Below, piece by piece: positions 44,101 through 54,566 of a DNA stretch of 64,000 nucleotides; within the stretch, counting starts at the first letter, position 1, and each line of letters starts with the position of its first letter. The notes beneath the pieces were generated by a model. The model was given only the letters and a program-made list of their open reading frames with translations. It made no database searches and was not told the DNA's origin. The position numbers and the translations under genes are program-made. Origin of the DNA: Bolinopsis microptera (Eukaryota; Ctenophora; Tentaculata; Lobata; Bolinopsidae). The stretch covers positions 18,277,419-18,341,418 of the forward strand of contig NC_087076.1 in NCBI RefSeq assembly GCF_026151205.1. The letters are read 5' to 3'.

Positions 44101-45269
44101 TTTGGGAAAGCACTTCAATTATCAAACAAAATATGTCTAGAAACTTTGAAGTTCCTAGCTTAAAGCGTTCTTAAGTTATTGTATGATCCAATAGATTCAG
44201 AATATCATAGGCATCATTTAATTGAGGTACGTAAAATATCAAAGTAAAATTGCTTGGTTTCATGATTTGTGAAGAATGTGATAAGAAAATCTGTTATTTC
44301 ACAAATTAAACATACATGTGTTCTAATGAAGTTGTACTGTAAATAAATATGTAGAACTTCCATTAATTAACACGTGTCAGCCCAGTTAAGCAAGGGTCTT
44401 TAAACCGAGGCGTGATAAATAGAGGTTCTGATTTCATTTCCTAAATGTAACACTGAATTAATTTAATGCAGCTTTGTAGTGTGGAATATGTTAAAAGTTT
44501 GCGATTCAGACGATTTTTATTAGAAAACATATAAAACAAAAGTCTAATATTATTCAAAGTACAATGAGTATCAACCTCTGCCTGAAAGCAAACATCAGAT
44601 AATATTAACGACCCTTCTTCTGTTATTATCTTTGTGCTTACTATCCTCTCTTGAATACTGAACATTGTTTGAATTGCCTGAAGGAATCTGATTTAGCTGA
44701 TTAGGATAATTAGGATAATTAGGATTATAAGTTGTATTTATGAATTATCGGACAATTGCTTGCTTCTGTCATATTATAAGTAAAGTATAAAGTGTCCATA
44801 ATAATAACTTATGAAAGGAACATACCTCAAATGGAGAATTGTGCTTCAGTTGGATCATGAAATGCTGGACTGAGGCAAGAGGTGGCGAATGTAACCACTG
44901 AGGACTATGATTTTCAGAAGTTTTTCTATCGCTGGAGCTGGAGCGCCACTCAATTATGCCATTTCCATGTACGAGAGGTGAGTAGAATATACCAATACTG
45001 TGGGGATTTTATGAAATGAAATTTTATACAGAAATGCAACTTTTTATATAGAGAAATGAATTGTGGGATGAACGTCTGTATTTTGATGCATAGTTTAAAA
45101 GTTTAAAGCAAGTTAAAACCTAAATTAATCTAACTTACCTCATGATCCCAATAATGAAACAGGTAAACGATATGATGCGATAAGCATTAGACGAGCAGTA
45201 TAACCCATGTTGATAGTAGCATCGTTCGATGGATTGCACCAGATTTTGGTAGGCAACTATGAGCATCAT
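35161..45269 (-). CDS. SCAP: SREBP cleavage-activating protein
   Basis: SCAP binds SREBP in the ER, senses sterol and escorts SREBP to the Golgi by COPII vesicles. Fifteen exons join in frame (3,027 nt, 1,008 aa): 45269-45139, 44997-44826, 44677-44576, 43493-43340, 43211-42154, 41174-41026, 40343-40262, 40094-39949, 39799-39736, 39611-39502, 39347-39192, 39080-38876, 38745-38599, 38387-38256 and 35379-35161. All junctions are GT-AG with matching phases. Seen in order: TM1 (RIISFTCFIIGIM), luminal loop with CMLLSPTQLW, sterol-sensing domain (about residues 277-435), LELADL box, loop with HWPILFKQYNI, last TM (TVLGLISFLPIAILLYLSFL), and a WD-type propeller (SVLWDLLSG, GDGSVNVVNWG, SIVLWSLRDQ). 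It is shorter than vertebrate SCAP (about 1,280 aa), mainly in linkers. The start could also be the adjacent ATG at 45266. No SREBP gene is in the window. Confidence 0.95.
35632..38089. mobile_element. 2.46-kb TIR element with array of a 26-bp motif, in the last SCAP intron
   Basis: Perfect 35-bp inverted repeats (35633-35667, 38054-38088; start GACACGTTCATTGAAG) with AAAT outside each (35628-35631, 38090-38093) and one C between on either side. An uninterrupted copy of the flanking sequence lies at 33571-33716. Inside, a motif of form TGTGACRAARTTTAC-N6-TGCCC occurs at 35833, 36597, 36749, 36901, 37061, 37213, 37353, 37555, 37717, 37871 and 38009 (forward), and inverted at 35953, 36116, 36258 and 36369. 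A weak copy is at 37941. Spacing is mostly 138-162 bp. Units 36597-37213 also form a period-two repeat of about 305-312 bp. A 112-bp direct repeat with tctatataaggacgatacac spans about 36205-36425. No ORF. Confidence 0.85.
39135..39159. repeat. Poly(G) run, 25 nt
   Basis: Uninterrupted G homopolymer inside a SCAP intron, between exons 11 and 12. Its length is probably unreliable in any assembly. Confidence 0.8.
40450..40560. repeat. CpG-rich gcgcgc patch in a SCAP intron
   Basis: gtgcgcgcgcgtaacgaaat and gcgcgcgtgcatgaa form a locally GC-rich patch between exons 6 and 7, similar in character to 25876-25935. Non-coding. Confidence 0.5.
42154..43211 (-). CDS. SCAP: SCAP exon 5, sterol-sensing domain exon
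   Basis: One 1,058-nt exon holds the whole sterol-sensing domain. YIVISVRKITLVKSKVGLA starts the first core helices, FPYIFTIVGLENVL the conserved central part, and VICDFFLQLFFF the last. SLDIRRLELADL (LELADL at 42436-42453) is equivalent to the MELADL motif that in mammals binds Sec23/Sec24. The first residue is Leu instead of Met, and the Asp of IDIRR (D443 in mammals) is kept. The exon ends at the donor gtaagc. Confidence 0.95.
43525..44175. mobile_element. Fold-back element in SCAP intron 3
   Basis: Arms of about 100 bp (about 43716-43815 and 44061-44162) are imperfect inverted repeats sharing ttgaagtgctttcccaaaat. A second inner inverted pair includes gcacttaatcagt / actgattaagtgc. The sequence cagagtggcccagaagt at 43530 resembles the end of a Tc1-like element. 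The outer ends are uncertain. Confidence 0.55.
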
Positions 45270-45615
45270 GGACACTATTTCGGCGGAATGGTGAATTGCG
45301 TAATATCATACAATCGCTGTAATCTAAGGAATATAATGTTACTGATAACTGAATCCATTGTCAGGATTATCAGTTGGTAAGCAAGATTTTTAAATAATGG
45401 AAATCATTACTAAATCAAATCCCATTATTTTTTGCCATATGATACATTTAAATATGCAAGCAGCAAGACTGGAGTTACCAGCATCTCTTTAAAAGACTGG
45501 CTCAAGATAATTTTTTATAAATGGGCCATTATTAGCCCCAAGCATTTTTAGGATTATAGAGAAACTGTCCCTCCCGATCACTAAAATCAAGTACAAATCG
45601 TTGTGTTTTTTTCTT

Positions 45616-45694
45616 AAGGGCGAATGTTATAAAAACATTTGAGATACGGCCATTAAAGTTTATCAAATTACTTTTATGTGTGACATTCGCCCTT
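45616..45694. mobile_element. 79-bp TIR element, AAGGGCGAATGT ends
   Basis: Begins AAGGGCGAATGTTATA and ends GTGACATTCGCCCTT, a 12-bp inverted repeat. No clear target duplication. Non-coding MITE. Confidence 0.6.
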
Positions 45695-45741
45695 CCAAAA
45701 TGGCGAATAGATTTAATGGATCCTTAGCTACTCCATAAACT

Positions 45742-45810
45742 AGGTGACACTGTGATTCGAACCCTGAACCTTCTGCGCAGAGGGTGGGTGCGCTAACCAC
45801 TAGGCCACCT
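45742..45810 (-). ncRNA. tRNA-like sequence (tRNA-derived SINE or pseudo-tRNA)
   Basis: On the minus strand an A-box-like tggcctagtggttagcgcac is followed by a B-box-like ggttcgaatcac, and the ends AGGTGGC / GTCACCT can pair like an acceptor stem. The T stem is poorly paired and the length (69 nt) is short, so a functional tRNA is unlikely. This is most likely a tRNA-derived relic. Confidence 0.45.
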
Positions 45811-46039
45811 ATAATTCTGAAAAAGGATGCCTAAATCTCGCGGAAAATCTCACGATATCGTGAGCTTAGCGATGAGATTTAAACGAAACTCGCAAAAATC
45901 TGGCACTTATCTCGCGCGCGTTACGTCGAAGTTTTCACGCTATAAACAAGTGATAAAATACACGTTAAGTGTATAGAATACACGTTAAATTCCTAATTAT
46001 TGTGTCCCTCAACTTTTAAGATACACTTTTTCTGTTTTC

Positions 46040-48245
46040 TCATTTATTTACAAATTTTGTGCGATGAGCCTAGCTCGCAATTTCGCATGAATCTTGACCT
46101 GGGGTCTAGAGTTTTATCAGATAGCAAACCGGCTAGGTCAGTGATATTTTTGGGATGGAAGTTAAATTTTTCTCTAACTGAGGAGTAGAGTAAACAGTCA
46201 GTTAAAACATGAATTTCGTCCTCAATAGGCTTAAGCCCCTTGCTGAAAAAGTAGTAAGTGCACCATCGATGTTCTCTTGGTACTAGGGGGGTTTCGTAAC
46301 GGCCCCTCTCAATGTAAAGGTTGTGGCAGCGAATACGAAACCTTGTTAAGCTTTTCCGAGCATCAGGGATCTTAACCACTCCTAAGTATGTTTCTGGTTC
46401 AAAGTCATGTTTAATTTGATTATAGAATTCTAATTTAGGCAAGGATGCCTTGGCAGATTTCCAGGTATCCACAAATTCTTCCCTCATGTTGTGACTGATT
46501 TGTGTAGAGAGCTTAGATTTTGAGGAGGATGAGTGGGGGAAGTTATATTTGGTGAGAAGATTGGAGATGTTGGTACACCAAGGAAGGCCGAGCATAATCT
46601 GCTCGTGAAATGCAGCAGAGAGAAGTTCATTTTCAGTGCCTCCAAGGCGATTATAGAAATCTATTGCAAGTTTGCAGGCTTTAATGAAAAGGGGGTGTCG
46701 CCCACTTTCGCCCCAGCAGCCTATATTTGATAATTTTGAATGGACAGCCGACAGACAAAGACCACTTGATATTTACTTAAGCCTTAAGGTGGAATCTTTC
46801 ATAGTGGTCTTGTGAGATGTACTTGAGAGTATGCTATGGGTTGGCTTTACTATTTGTTTTGGAGAGGTATCTCATGGTTTTTGAGTGGGGACATAAGATT
46901 TGGCAGCCATAGAGCAGGATCGGTTTTATTAGAGAGTCAAATAGAATGTTTAGGGAACGTTGAGAGAGGGCATCTTTAACGATATTGCCTTTAAGGCCAT
47001 AGAGAGCACGGAGAGCCTTGGCCCTCAGCTCAGTATTAGCTGCTGTAAAAGATCCATTTCTGTGGAATATTATACCAAGATAGCAGTATGTTTCGGTGTG
47101 TTGGATGGGCTGGCATGCGTCTCCCAAAGTGAATGTTTCATAGGATTGTTTTCTTTTAGGAGAGCAGAATATGAGAATCTTGGTTTTTTTAATATTTACT
47201 TCAAGGCCCATAGAGTTACAGAAGCCGAATAGGATATTAATATTGTCTTGCAAGGCCTTGGGCAAGTAGGACAAGATCGTCAGCCCAGAGCAGATGTGAT
47301 TTTAGGAGGTCAGCTAGAATAGGATAATCACCAACAGATTTCAGGAGAGCTAGAGATAAAAAGTCATTAATATAGATTTTGAAAAGGTCCGGTGATAGGG
47401 GGTGTCCCTGTTCCTTTGCCAATGTCAATATTAGAGGACAAGAGTTTGGAGATTTTTATATGAGCAATTGAGTTTCTATACATATCACTTAGGCAATTGA
47501 AGAAGTTTCCAGTTATTCCCAGACATGTAATTTTGTCCCTATAACATACGTTGTCAAAGGCCTTTCTTAGATCAACAAAGCATGCATAGAGGCGAGCTGT
47601 TTTCACCTTGGCTCGGTATATTTGTCAATGACTGTCTTAAGGGTGAAGACGTGGTCGTTTGTTTGAGCACCCTTCGAGAACCCTAGTTGTTCTTTTGGGT
47701 CAGGGCAGTAGAGCTTTTTGAAGTGCAGGAGACGCTCAAGTAAGATGCTAGAGAACAGTTTACCCATACAGCTACCAACAGCTATTGCTCTGTGGTTGTC
47801 CGGACTGAAAGGGTTGCCAGACTTGTAAATGGGAGTAATGTTACTTGTGTGCCATGGATATTGGATAGTAGCCGGAGACCAGTGAGTGGTTCAAGTTTTT
47901 GAGGGTGGCTTTGAGACAAAGCGGAGTTAGGCTCTGAAGCATCTCGTTGAATATCAAGTCGTTTGAGCAACTTTTACCTTTTTTGAGATTTTTGATGGCA
48001 GAGGTCACTTCAGATTCTGAGATGAGCTTGTTTAGGAATTAGGATATCCTGATCTGGTGGTTCAGGGTAATGTTTGTGATTGTGGTGAGTGAGATCTGGC
48101 TCCTGGTCTGGTTTTTTTATAAAGGGATGCAAAGAAGTCGTGCAAGCTAGCTAAATCAAATTTGTCAAGGAAGGGGCTAGTGTCATGTTCTTGCTTAAGC
48201 CGTTTAAATTTTTTCCAGTCGAGTATCATGTAGTATGTTTTTCGC
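46040..48245 (-). pseudogene. Broken LINE (RT and C-terminal region)
   Basis: Read from 48245 downwards across several frames. A pre-RT region (LISESEVTSAIKNLKKGKSC) is followed by RT motifs ITPIYKSGNPFSPDNHRAIA, ACFVDLRKAFDNV, EQGHPLSPDLFKIYINDF and the WADD box (HLLWADDLVLLA). Next come LEVNIKKTKILIF and CYLGIIFHRNGSF, then a C-terminal region (46595-46044) with WCTYYFFSKGLKPIEDE and HVLTDCLLYSSVR. At least three frame breaks (near 47240, 47400 and 47610) make it inactive. It differs from the LINE at 5190-8765: the catalytic box is WADD, not YADD, and the tail has a Cys/His signature. A related tail lies at 63661. Confidence 0.8.
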
Positions 48246-48819
48246 TAAAATCAAATGTAGAATATTCTAGAAATCCAATACACTGATCAACCAACTTGCT
48301 GACATGGCTTAATCAAGAAAATGGTTAGAGTTATGGGACTTGATTTTTGTACCACAAATGTGACATAAAATGGATACCTTAGTGCAAGAAATATAGGCGG
48401 CAAGAATATAAGGCGCTAGAAATTAAGGCGGCAAGAAATTAAGGCGATATTTTTTTCGGAAAAAATACGATTTTTGATCGCAAATTTGGTTATAGTTTTG
48501 GTCGAAATAGTGTCAATTTTATTCTTTTATCAGTCTATAAAGCATAGAAATCTGTTTAAAAATACGATATATTGGACATTGGTCACATAAAAACTAAATG
48601 GTGCATGCACATTATATTTATAGTGATTGCTGTTCTGTCGTCTAAGTTTATAATTTTAAATTAGGTAGACATCCACTACATCAGCAAACTGCAAGTCAAT
48701 TGGTATATTCATTGCATTTGACAAAATGATAGTGCACATTCTGTACGCGGCAAGGAATTTTTATGTATGCTCTCTTCTACACACACACTCCCACCTCGCT
48801 GTTGTATAAAGGTATAACA

Positions 48820-49383
48820 ATGTGTACTACTACAGTGACAATTGACATACCAGAGACATCATTTGTCATGGGGGTGAGAGGGTATCACTTTTATCAAAAG
48901 GATTGGACAAAACCATCTAAAGACGATACTTTATCATTCGAGAAGGAAGATAATAATCCCTACGATTCTTTTGCAGTCGCAGTGAAAGCGAAATTTCCGC
49001 ACAAGCTAGTACCGATAACTGTAGGACATGTGCCAATTGAAATATCACGAATTGTCTACTTTTCGATTGGTCATGGCTGCTCCTACAAAGTAAAAGTCCT
49101 GGAGGAGAAACCTGCACGTTCTCCTCTTACACAGGGCGGCTTAGAAGTGAAGTGCTCTGTAACTGCTTCATGGACCAATGAGAAGGGAATAACGCTCCTC
49201 AAGAAGTTAGTCGACGAAAAGTACAGCTTCGACAAACGTTTGGAGGATGAATCAGCTGATATTATCAAGAAGCTATTTCCAGACACGACGGAGCAAGATG
49301 ACGACGACTATCTTGGTTATGGATTGCAGCTGCTGGAGATATATGACTCTGATGAAGAAGGAGAAGACGAGAATATTAATTGA
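48820..49383 (+). CDS. HIRAN-domain protein (transposon cargo)
   Basis: 187 aa from this ATG, or 206 aa if the in-frame ATG at 48763 is used. The later start was preferred because the conserved part begins a few residues after it. The HIRAN fold is indicated by TSFVMGVRGYHFYQKDW, then FEKEDNNPYDSFAVAV, VGHVPIEISRIVYFSI and YKVKVLEEKPARSPLTQGGL. This is the order seen in HIRAN domains of HLTF/Rad5-type helicases, which bind DNA ends. The C-terminal tail is strongly acidic (EQDDDDYLGY, DSDEEGEDE). There is no helicase or nuclease domain, so it is a stand-alone HIRAN protein. The frame is intact, suggesting recent activity or selection. Confidence 0.8.
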   Translation: MCTTTVTIDIPETSFVMGVRGYHFYQKDWTKPSKDDTLSFEKEDNNPYDSFAVAVKAKFPHKLVPITVGHVPIEISRIVYFSIGHGCSYKVKVLEEKPARSPLTQGGLEVKCSVTASWTNEKGITLLKKLVDEKYSFDKRLEDESADIIKKLFPDTTEQDDDDYLGYGLQLLEIYDSDEEGEDENIN

Positions 49384-49560
49384 TATATTAATGTATTTAG
49401 ACTCAAGTTAATTTATTTTAAATATGTATTTCATTGAATTCTAGCAAATAACGAAATCGACATGTAAATTTAAAATAATAAAATCACACGAAAATTTCTT
49501 ATGAAAAAATCGCAAGAAAAAAAATTAAGGCGGTTAGAAATTACGGTGGTCAGATATTAA

Positions 49561-49613
49561 GGCGGCAAGAAATTAAGGCGATTTTGTCAGAATCGCCTTA
49601 ATTTCTTGCCGCC
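49561..49613. repeat. Perfect hairpin, 23-bp stem
   Basis: 49561-49583 (ggcggcaagaaattaaggcg...) is the exact reverse complement of 49591-49613, with a 7-nt loop (ttgtcag). It lies just inside the right end of the HIRAN element. Confidence 0.9.
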
Positions 49614-49634
49614 TATATTTCTTGCACTAAGGTA

Positions 49635-51197
49635 ACTTTTTCTCCCTCTTCGCTTTCTCTTCCATTACTACATATTATGTAGTGTTCGTACATGAATCAT
49701 AATTAGGTTAGCTTGAAGTAATAATATAAGCTTATTAGAGGGGGATCCACTCATTGCGGTCTGTTTTTTTCATACGATAATGTAATGCATGTTTTCAAAT
49801 ATAATAGGCGAGTGTGGTGCGGAGTTAATAAGGGTTAATTTCTAAAACGATTTAAATAAAAATGGAAAGCTGTTCAAGACGGGAGTAATGAGGTGTAATA
49901 GTCGTGGTACAGGGTGCACGGACCATATGATCATGGAATGTGGTGCCTAATTAGACAATAGAGAAACTGACCTTGTCTCACTAAATTCAACCACTTTCCA
50001 TAATAAAAATACTAACAACCAAATAAAGTTTTGAAAATAATTATGTACTATCATGATCACTACAGAAAATTTCCTCAGGTTTACTCCTAGTATTGATTGA
50101 ATAAATTTTCGTGCACATACAGAATGAATGGTTAATAATTTAATATATATGTAGACCAAGGTCTGTGCACGGGATGCTTCCTGGAAGAATCCAGTTCTTT
50201 TAGCGGGGCACCCTACCTAAAGCCAAATTGAGATATAATAATCATATTCCTAAGAAATAATCAGAAATCGAATACCAATCAAATAATATGATATATAGGA
50301 GTAGTAACCATATTTACTATGCAAAATGCCCCAACCACATAGTGTAAATTTATATAGAATTCAAATTCCATATCATCATTAAACCTCAATAGTCAATATA
50401 ATAGCCCAAGCAAAATTAAATAACTTCTTATATACCTTACTGTCATACTACAAATTGATTAAACATTTGAAATCTGTTAACCAGAGAATAAATTTCTAAA
50501 CCTAATGCAAGTGAAATAATTTAGATGCAATAATGAATGCCTAATGTGAGTATCATCTGTCAATGTCCTTGTAAAGCAGTCTGTACAAGAGATATGAGTA
50601 ACTAATATAGAAGAAAAAACAGGAAGTTGTCGTCTGTTGAAAAATAAATAAAATATCTAGAATATAAATTAGAATATAAAATAACTTTCAGTTAATGTGT
50701 CGTCAATAAACTGTACAATTATCAAATGTTAAAACTGGGTGATACAGTCACCAAAAATAAATACTAAGTATGATAAGTTAATAAATTAAATGTGGTCTAT
50801 AAAACTACCAATAGTAATATAATACCACTAGGTATAATAGGTCAATAAATTAAAAGTGGTTTATAAAACTACCACTGTGCGAATCCCTTCTCCAGTTTAA
50901 ACATTTCAGTCATGTGCAAAATCAATCAAAATGGTAAGGTGGTCAAAAAGGGAATATCCTTTCGACATAAATTATATATGCCTCAGATTTAAAAGAATTA
51001 GAAGATACTTAGTTATCGTCGACTATGATTGCAGTGTAAAATTTGTCATATGAATTGTGGACGGTGTAATTAGGGTCTGTTGTTATAGATGAGAGTACAT
51101 TGATAAAGCTTTCGCTGACGTTAAGGAAAGTAGAGATTGTCCAGCAAGGGTGTTAATTAGCCGCAATCCTCCCAAGATAAAATACGTTAGGATCTTA
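49635..51197. other. Non-coding AT-rich DNA
   Basis: No gene or structured repeat seen apart from a short imperfect duplication of ggtctataaaactacca-type sequence at about 50790-50875. Confidence 0.45.
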
Positions 51198-51600
51198 AGA
51201 TTTTTTAGATATCATTGAGCATAAGCAGTGATACAACGTATCTCGGGATGATCCGCAGAGTCTCGACTAGTTTCGGCTTACCGCCATCAACAGGATCGAT
51301 GAATCATCTAGCGGGAAATTTGAAATCAATTATCAATAAACAACATTCCGAAAGTATAAAAGTAAAATTCAAAAGAAAAAGTCAGTAGGGAAATGTACGA
51401 AGTAGGTAATGTAAATAAGGTAACTACTGTGAAAGCATGGAGTGGGCCAAAACAACTACAAAACGTGCAGATTAAGACTGAACTGAGATAGGAAGTTAAA
51501 AGGAGGAAACACGTTCGCAAGCAAAAAGTACACTTTACTGCTAATAATCTAAGAGAGAGTGTGTGTAAGTGTAAAGGGTAAAAATAGCCAAACATCGGAC

Positions 51601-52526
51601 CTAATTCCCGGTAACTTTGCTCCTATTTAACCCAATAATCCTCGCTTTAAATTTCTCGATATAAATATCTTCAAACATGTTAAGTTCCTCTCTACTACAT
51701 TGTTTAATAATACCCAAATTAAAATTGCTTAATTTCTCAGAAAGTTTGTCTTGGTGCATTTCAGATATGTGCATGGAAAGGGCCGATTTAGTGTAACAAC
51801 CTGGTTTAAAAGCTGCCCTGTGGCTGTTCATTCGTGTGCTTAAAGTCAACCAGGTTTGGCCGAAATAAAAGCCACTATCGCACAGTTTACATTGGGCTAC
51901 ATAAATCACGTTTTCATTACTACAGTTAAGCCGCATGTCAATTCTGATAATCTGTTTGTTAACTGTCAAAGTACCATTTGCTGTTCCACAAGTTAGCTTG
52001 CATGTAAGACAGCGAGGTCTATTGCAAGCTTGTGATGTTATGTCCGCCGTATTGATGGAGTTGGGTGCTGAGTCAGCAGGTGTTGTCGCAAATCTCCGCC
52101 TCTTGAACATTTCATCTGCGATGTTGTTGTCCCTTCTGTGAGCTATTGTTATGGATACCTGCTTACCAATGATATGCTCAATAGTTTGTTTCTTATCTTC
52201 AAGGAAGCTCCTGATTTCGTTGAGTTCCTTGCAGTACTGTGTTGAGAGGATCAAGTTGCAGTGTTCACTATTTGGCATAGACTCATTGGTATTCTCCCTC
52301 GGTGTAAGGCGTTGATCCCGGTTAACCAGACTAGCTTTGGTTAATGCTGCCTTAAGTTCTGCATCCCTGTATCCGCTTTTCTTGAAGTCTCCCATAATCT
52401 CTTGTGCTGCTTCCATAAAAGTGTCCTCATCTGAGCATATGGTTTTTGTTCTTAGAAGTTGTGAGTAAGGAACGCTTTTGAAGACATGAGGAGGATGGTG
52501 ACTGTTCCTCTGTAGAAAAGATCTGT
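51601..52526 (-). pseudogene. Penelope-like ORF, 3' part only (inverted copy)
   Basis: Encodes the last roughly 310 residues of the protein at 52587-54566, starting at RSFLQRNSHHPPHVFKSV and ending KVTGN. It therefore has the linker, Cys cluster and GIY-YIG domain but no RT. The few residues before RSFLQ come from the junction. Confidence 0.88.
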
Positions 52527-52586
52527 AGCAGACCCACCCCCAACCTGACAAAAGCGGAAACTAGAGGCCAAAACTGGTGTAAGAGC

Positions 52587-54566
52587 ATGATGCGACTTGG
52601 TAAATTGGTTTTCACAAGAGCTGATAAAGGAGGAAGTGTCCTTGTGATGAACCCCCAGGATGTGGATAAAGCTATAAGAGCTGAACTTAGCAAATCAGAT
52701 GGTTACAGCAGTCTACCAGAAGACCCTAATGATGGAATTCTTAAAAACCAGAAGTTGCTTATTGAAAATCTAATCAATAACGGCTCTTTCAACAACAAGA
52801 TTTTAGAAACCATTACGGGGTACACAGAAAGAGGAGGGAAAATGAGAAAAACCTGTTTTAAGACAAGGACAGGAATACCATACCCACTATTCAAGATCCA
52901 CAAACTAGACCCCCAACAAATCCTAGACAGGACCATTCCCCCATCGAGATTAGTACACGCTCTTACCCAATCTCCAACAACCAGGCTTGAACAATTCCTT
53001 GCTCACCACTTCGGCCAAGTTTCACGTAACTATGCTAGTGATGAATACATCAAGGATACAAACGATTTCCTACACCAAATAAAAGAAGTCGGAATAGAAG
53101 AAGGCGAATTACTCTATACTCTAGACGTGAAAGCCCTTTACCCGAGCATGGACCAGACCATCGTTCTACAGTCAGTCAAAGCAGCACTGGAAGAGGATAG
53201 AACCCTAACCCCTGAAATCAGAAGCGGCATACTCCCATGCATCGAATTCTGTCTTCAAAACTCTACTCTAGAGTACAGAGGCATGTATTTCAAAGCCATC
53301 AAAGGAGTACCAACAGGCGGCTCCATATCTAGACCTTTGGCTGACACATTCCTCAAATTTCTCAAACTACATCTCAAATCTAAAATACCAGAGTGGGATG
53401 TACTCATCAGATTATGGAAAAGGTATATCGACGACATTTTCGGTATATGGAGAGGTACGAAAGAGGAATTTGAGGATTTCGTCTCTAAACTCAACAGTGA
53501 GTCATCAACTTACGGGATAGAGTTCACAGGGGATGGAGGTAGAGAGCTAAGCTTCTTGGATGTTAAGGTCAGGATAACAGATCCAGAACACGACACACCA
53601 GTAACTCTGGCTACCTCTCTGTTCAAGAAACCTACTGATAACAGATCTTTTCTACAGAGGAACAGTCACCATCCTCCTCATGTCTTCAAAAGCGTTCCTT
53701 ACTCACAACTTCTAAGAACAAAAACCATATGCTCAGATGAGGACACTTTTATGGAAGCAGCACAAGAGATTATGGGAGACTTCAAGAAAAGCGGATACAG
53801 GGATGCAGAACTTAAGGCAGCATTAACCAAAGCTAGTCTGGTTAACCGGGATCAACGCCTTACACCGAGGGAGAATACCAATGAGTCTATGCCAAATAGT
53901 GAACACTGCAACTTGATCCTCTCAACACAGTACTGCAAGGAACTCAACGAAATCAGGAGCTTCCTTGAAGATAAGAAACAAACTATTGAGCATATCATTG
54001 GTAAGCAGGTATCCATAACAATAGCTCACAGAAGGGACAACAACATCGCAGATGAAATGTTCAAGAGGCGGAGATTTGCGACAACACCTGCTGACTCAGC
54101 ACCCAACTCCATCAATACGGCGGACATAACATCACAAGCTTGCAATAGACCTCGCTGTCTTACATGCAAGCTAACTTGTGGAACAGCAAATGGTACTTTG
54201 ACAGTTAACAAACAGATTATCAGAATTGACATGCGGCTTAACTGTAGTAATGAAAACGTGATTTATGTAGCCCAATGTAAACTGTGCGATAGTGGCTTTT
54301 ATTTCGGCCAAACCTGGTTGACTTTAAGCACACGAATGAACAGCCACAGGGCAGCTTTTAAACCAGGTTGTTACACTAAATCGGCCCTTTCCATGCACAT
54401 ATCTGAAATGCACCAAGACAAACTTTCTGAGAAATTAAGCAATTTTAATTTGGGTATTATTAAACAATGTAGTAGAGAGGAACTTAACATGTTTGAAGAT
54501 ATTTATATCGAGAAATTTAAAGCGAGGATTATTGGGTTAAATAGGAGCAAAGTTACCGGGAATTAG
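52587..54566 (+). CDS. Penelope-like reverse transcriptase / GIY-YIG endonuclease
   Basis: 659 aa from the first ATG. The frame is open from about 52527 and includes PNLTKAE, so the true N terminus is missing. RT motifs: FTRADKGGSVLVM, the catalytic region LYTLDVKALYPSMD, KGVPTGGSISRPLADTFL, the YIDD box (RYIDDIFGIW) and GGRELSFLDVKV. A linker with a zinc-finger-like CNRPRCLTCKLTC leads to a GIY-YIG-type nuclease: VIYVAQCKLCDSGFYFGQTW, RMNSHRAAF, and the Glu of LNMFEDIYIEKF. This order of RT, Cys cluster and GIY-YIG is diagnostic of Penelope-like elements. No stop or frameshift interrupts it. Confidence 0.92.
   Translation: MMRLGKLVFTRADKGGSVLVMNPQDVDKAIRAELSKSDGYSSLPEDPNDGILKNQKLLIENLINNGSFNNKILETITGYTERGGKMRKTCFKTRTGIPYPLFKIHKLDPQQILDRTIPPSRLVHALTQSPTTRLEQFLAHHFGQVSRNYASDEYIKDTNDFLHQIKEVGIEEGELLYTLDVKALYPSMDQTIVLQSVKAALEEDRTLTPEIRSGILPCIEFCLQNSTLEYRGMYFKAIKGVPTGGSISRPLADTFLKFLKLHLKSKIPEWDVLIRLWKRYIDDIFGIWRGTKEEFEDFVSKLNSESSTYGIEFTGDGGRELSFLDVKVRITDPEHDTPVTLATSLFKKPTDNRSFLQRNSHHPPHVFKSVPYSQLLRTKTICSDEDTFMEAAQEIMGDFKKSGYRDAELKAALTKASLVNRDQRLTPRENTNESMPNSEHCNLILSTQYCKELNEIRSFLEDKKQTIEHIIGKQVSITIAHRRDNNIADEMFKRRRFATTPADSAPNSINTADITSQACNRPRCLTCKLTCGTANGTLTVNKQIIRIDMRLNCSNENVIYVAQCKLCDSGFYFGQTWLTLSTRMNSHRAAFKPGCYTKSALSMHISEMHQDKLSEKLSNFNLGIIKQCSREELNMFEDIYIEKFKARIIGLNRSKVTGN

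Larger units (their letters stand above)
48377..49632 (+). mobile_element. TIR element carrying a HIRAN-domain gene
   Basis: A 1,256-bp element bounded by TA on both sides (48375-48376 and 49633-49634), with inverted ends CCTTAGTGCAAGAAATATAG / complement of about 30 bp. Both subterminal regions hold repeats of the type gcaagaaattaaggcg: four in tandem at the left (48384-48455), several at the right including a perfect 23-bp-stem hairpin (49561-49613). The single gene inside is the HIRAN ORF. No transposase is present, so movement would need one in trans. A TA duplication recalls Tc1/mariner-type integration, but the ends do not identify a family. Confidence 0.85.

Noticed and set aside
45742-45810. 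Functional tRNA gene
   Set aside because: A and B boxes are visible, but the T stem does not pair and the molecule would be too short. Kept only as a tRNA-like relic.
47782-47970. 62-aa ORF as a gene
   Set aside because: It is in the wrong frame of the broken LINE. The real remnant here reads TPLCLKATLKNLNHSL, then into ITPIYKSGNPFS.
51326-51595. 89-aa ORF in the 3' region of Penelope, present in both arms
   Set aside because: It is low complexity (Leu/Phe/Ser/Thr-rich), lies in the 3' non-coding region, and is duplicated only because the arms are. No evidence of coding.
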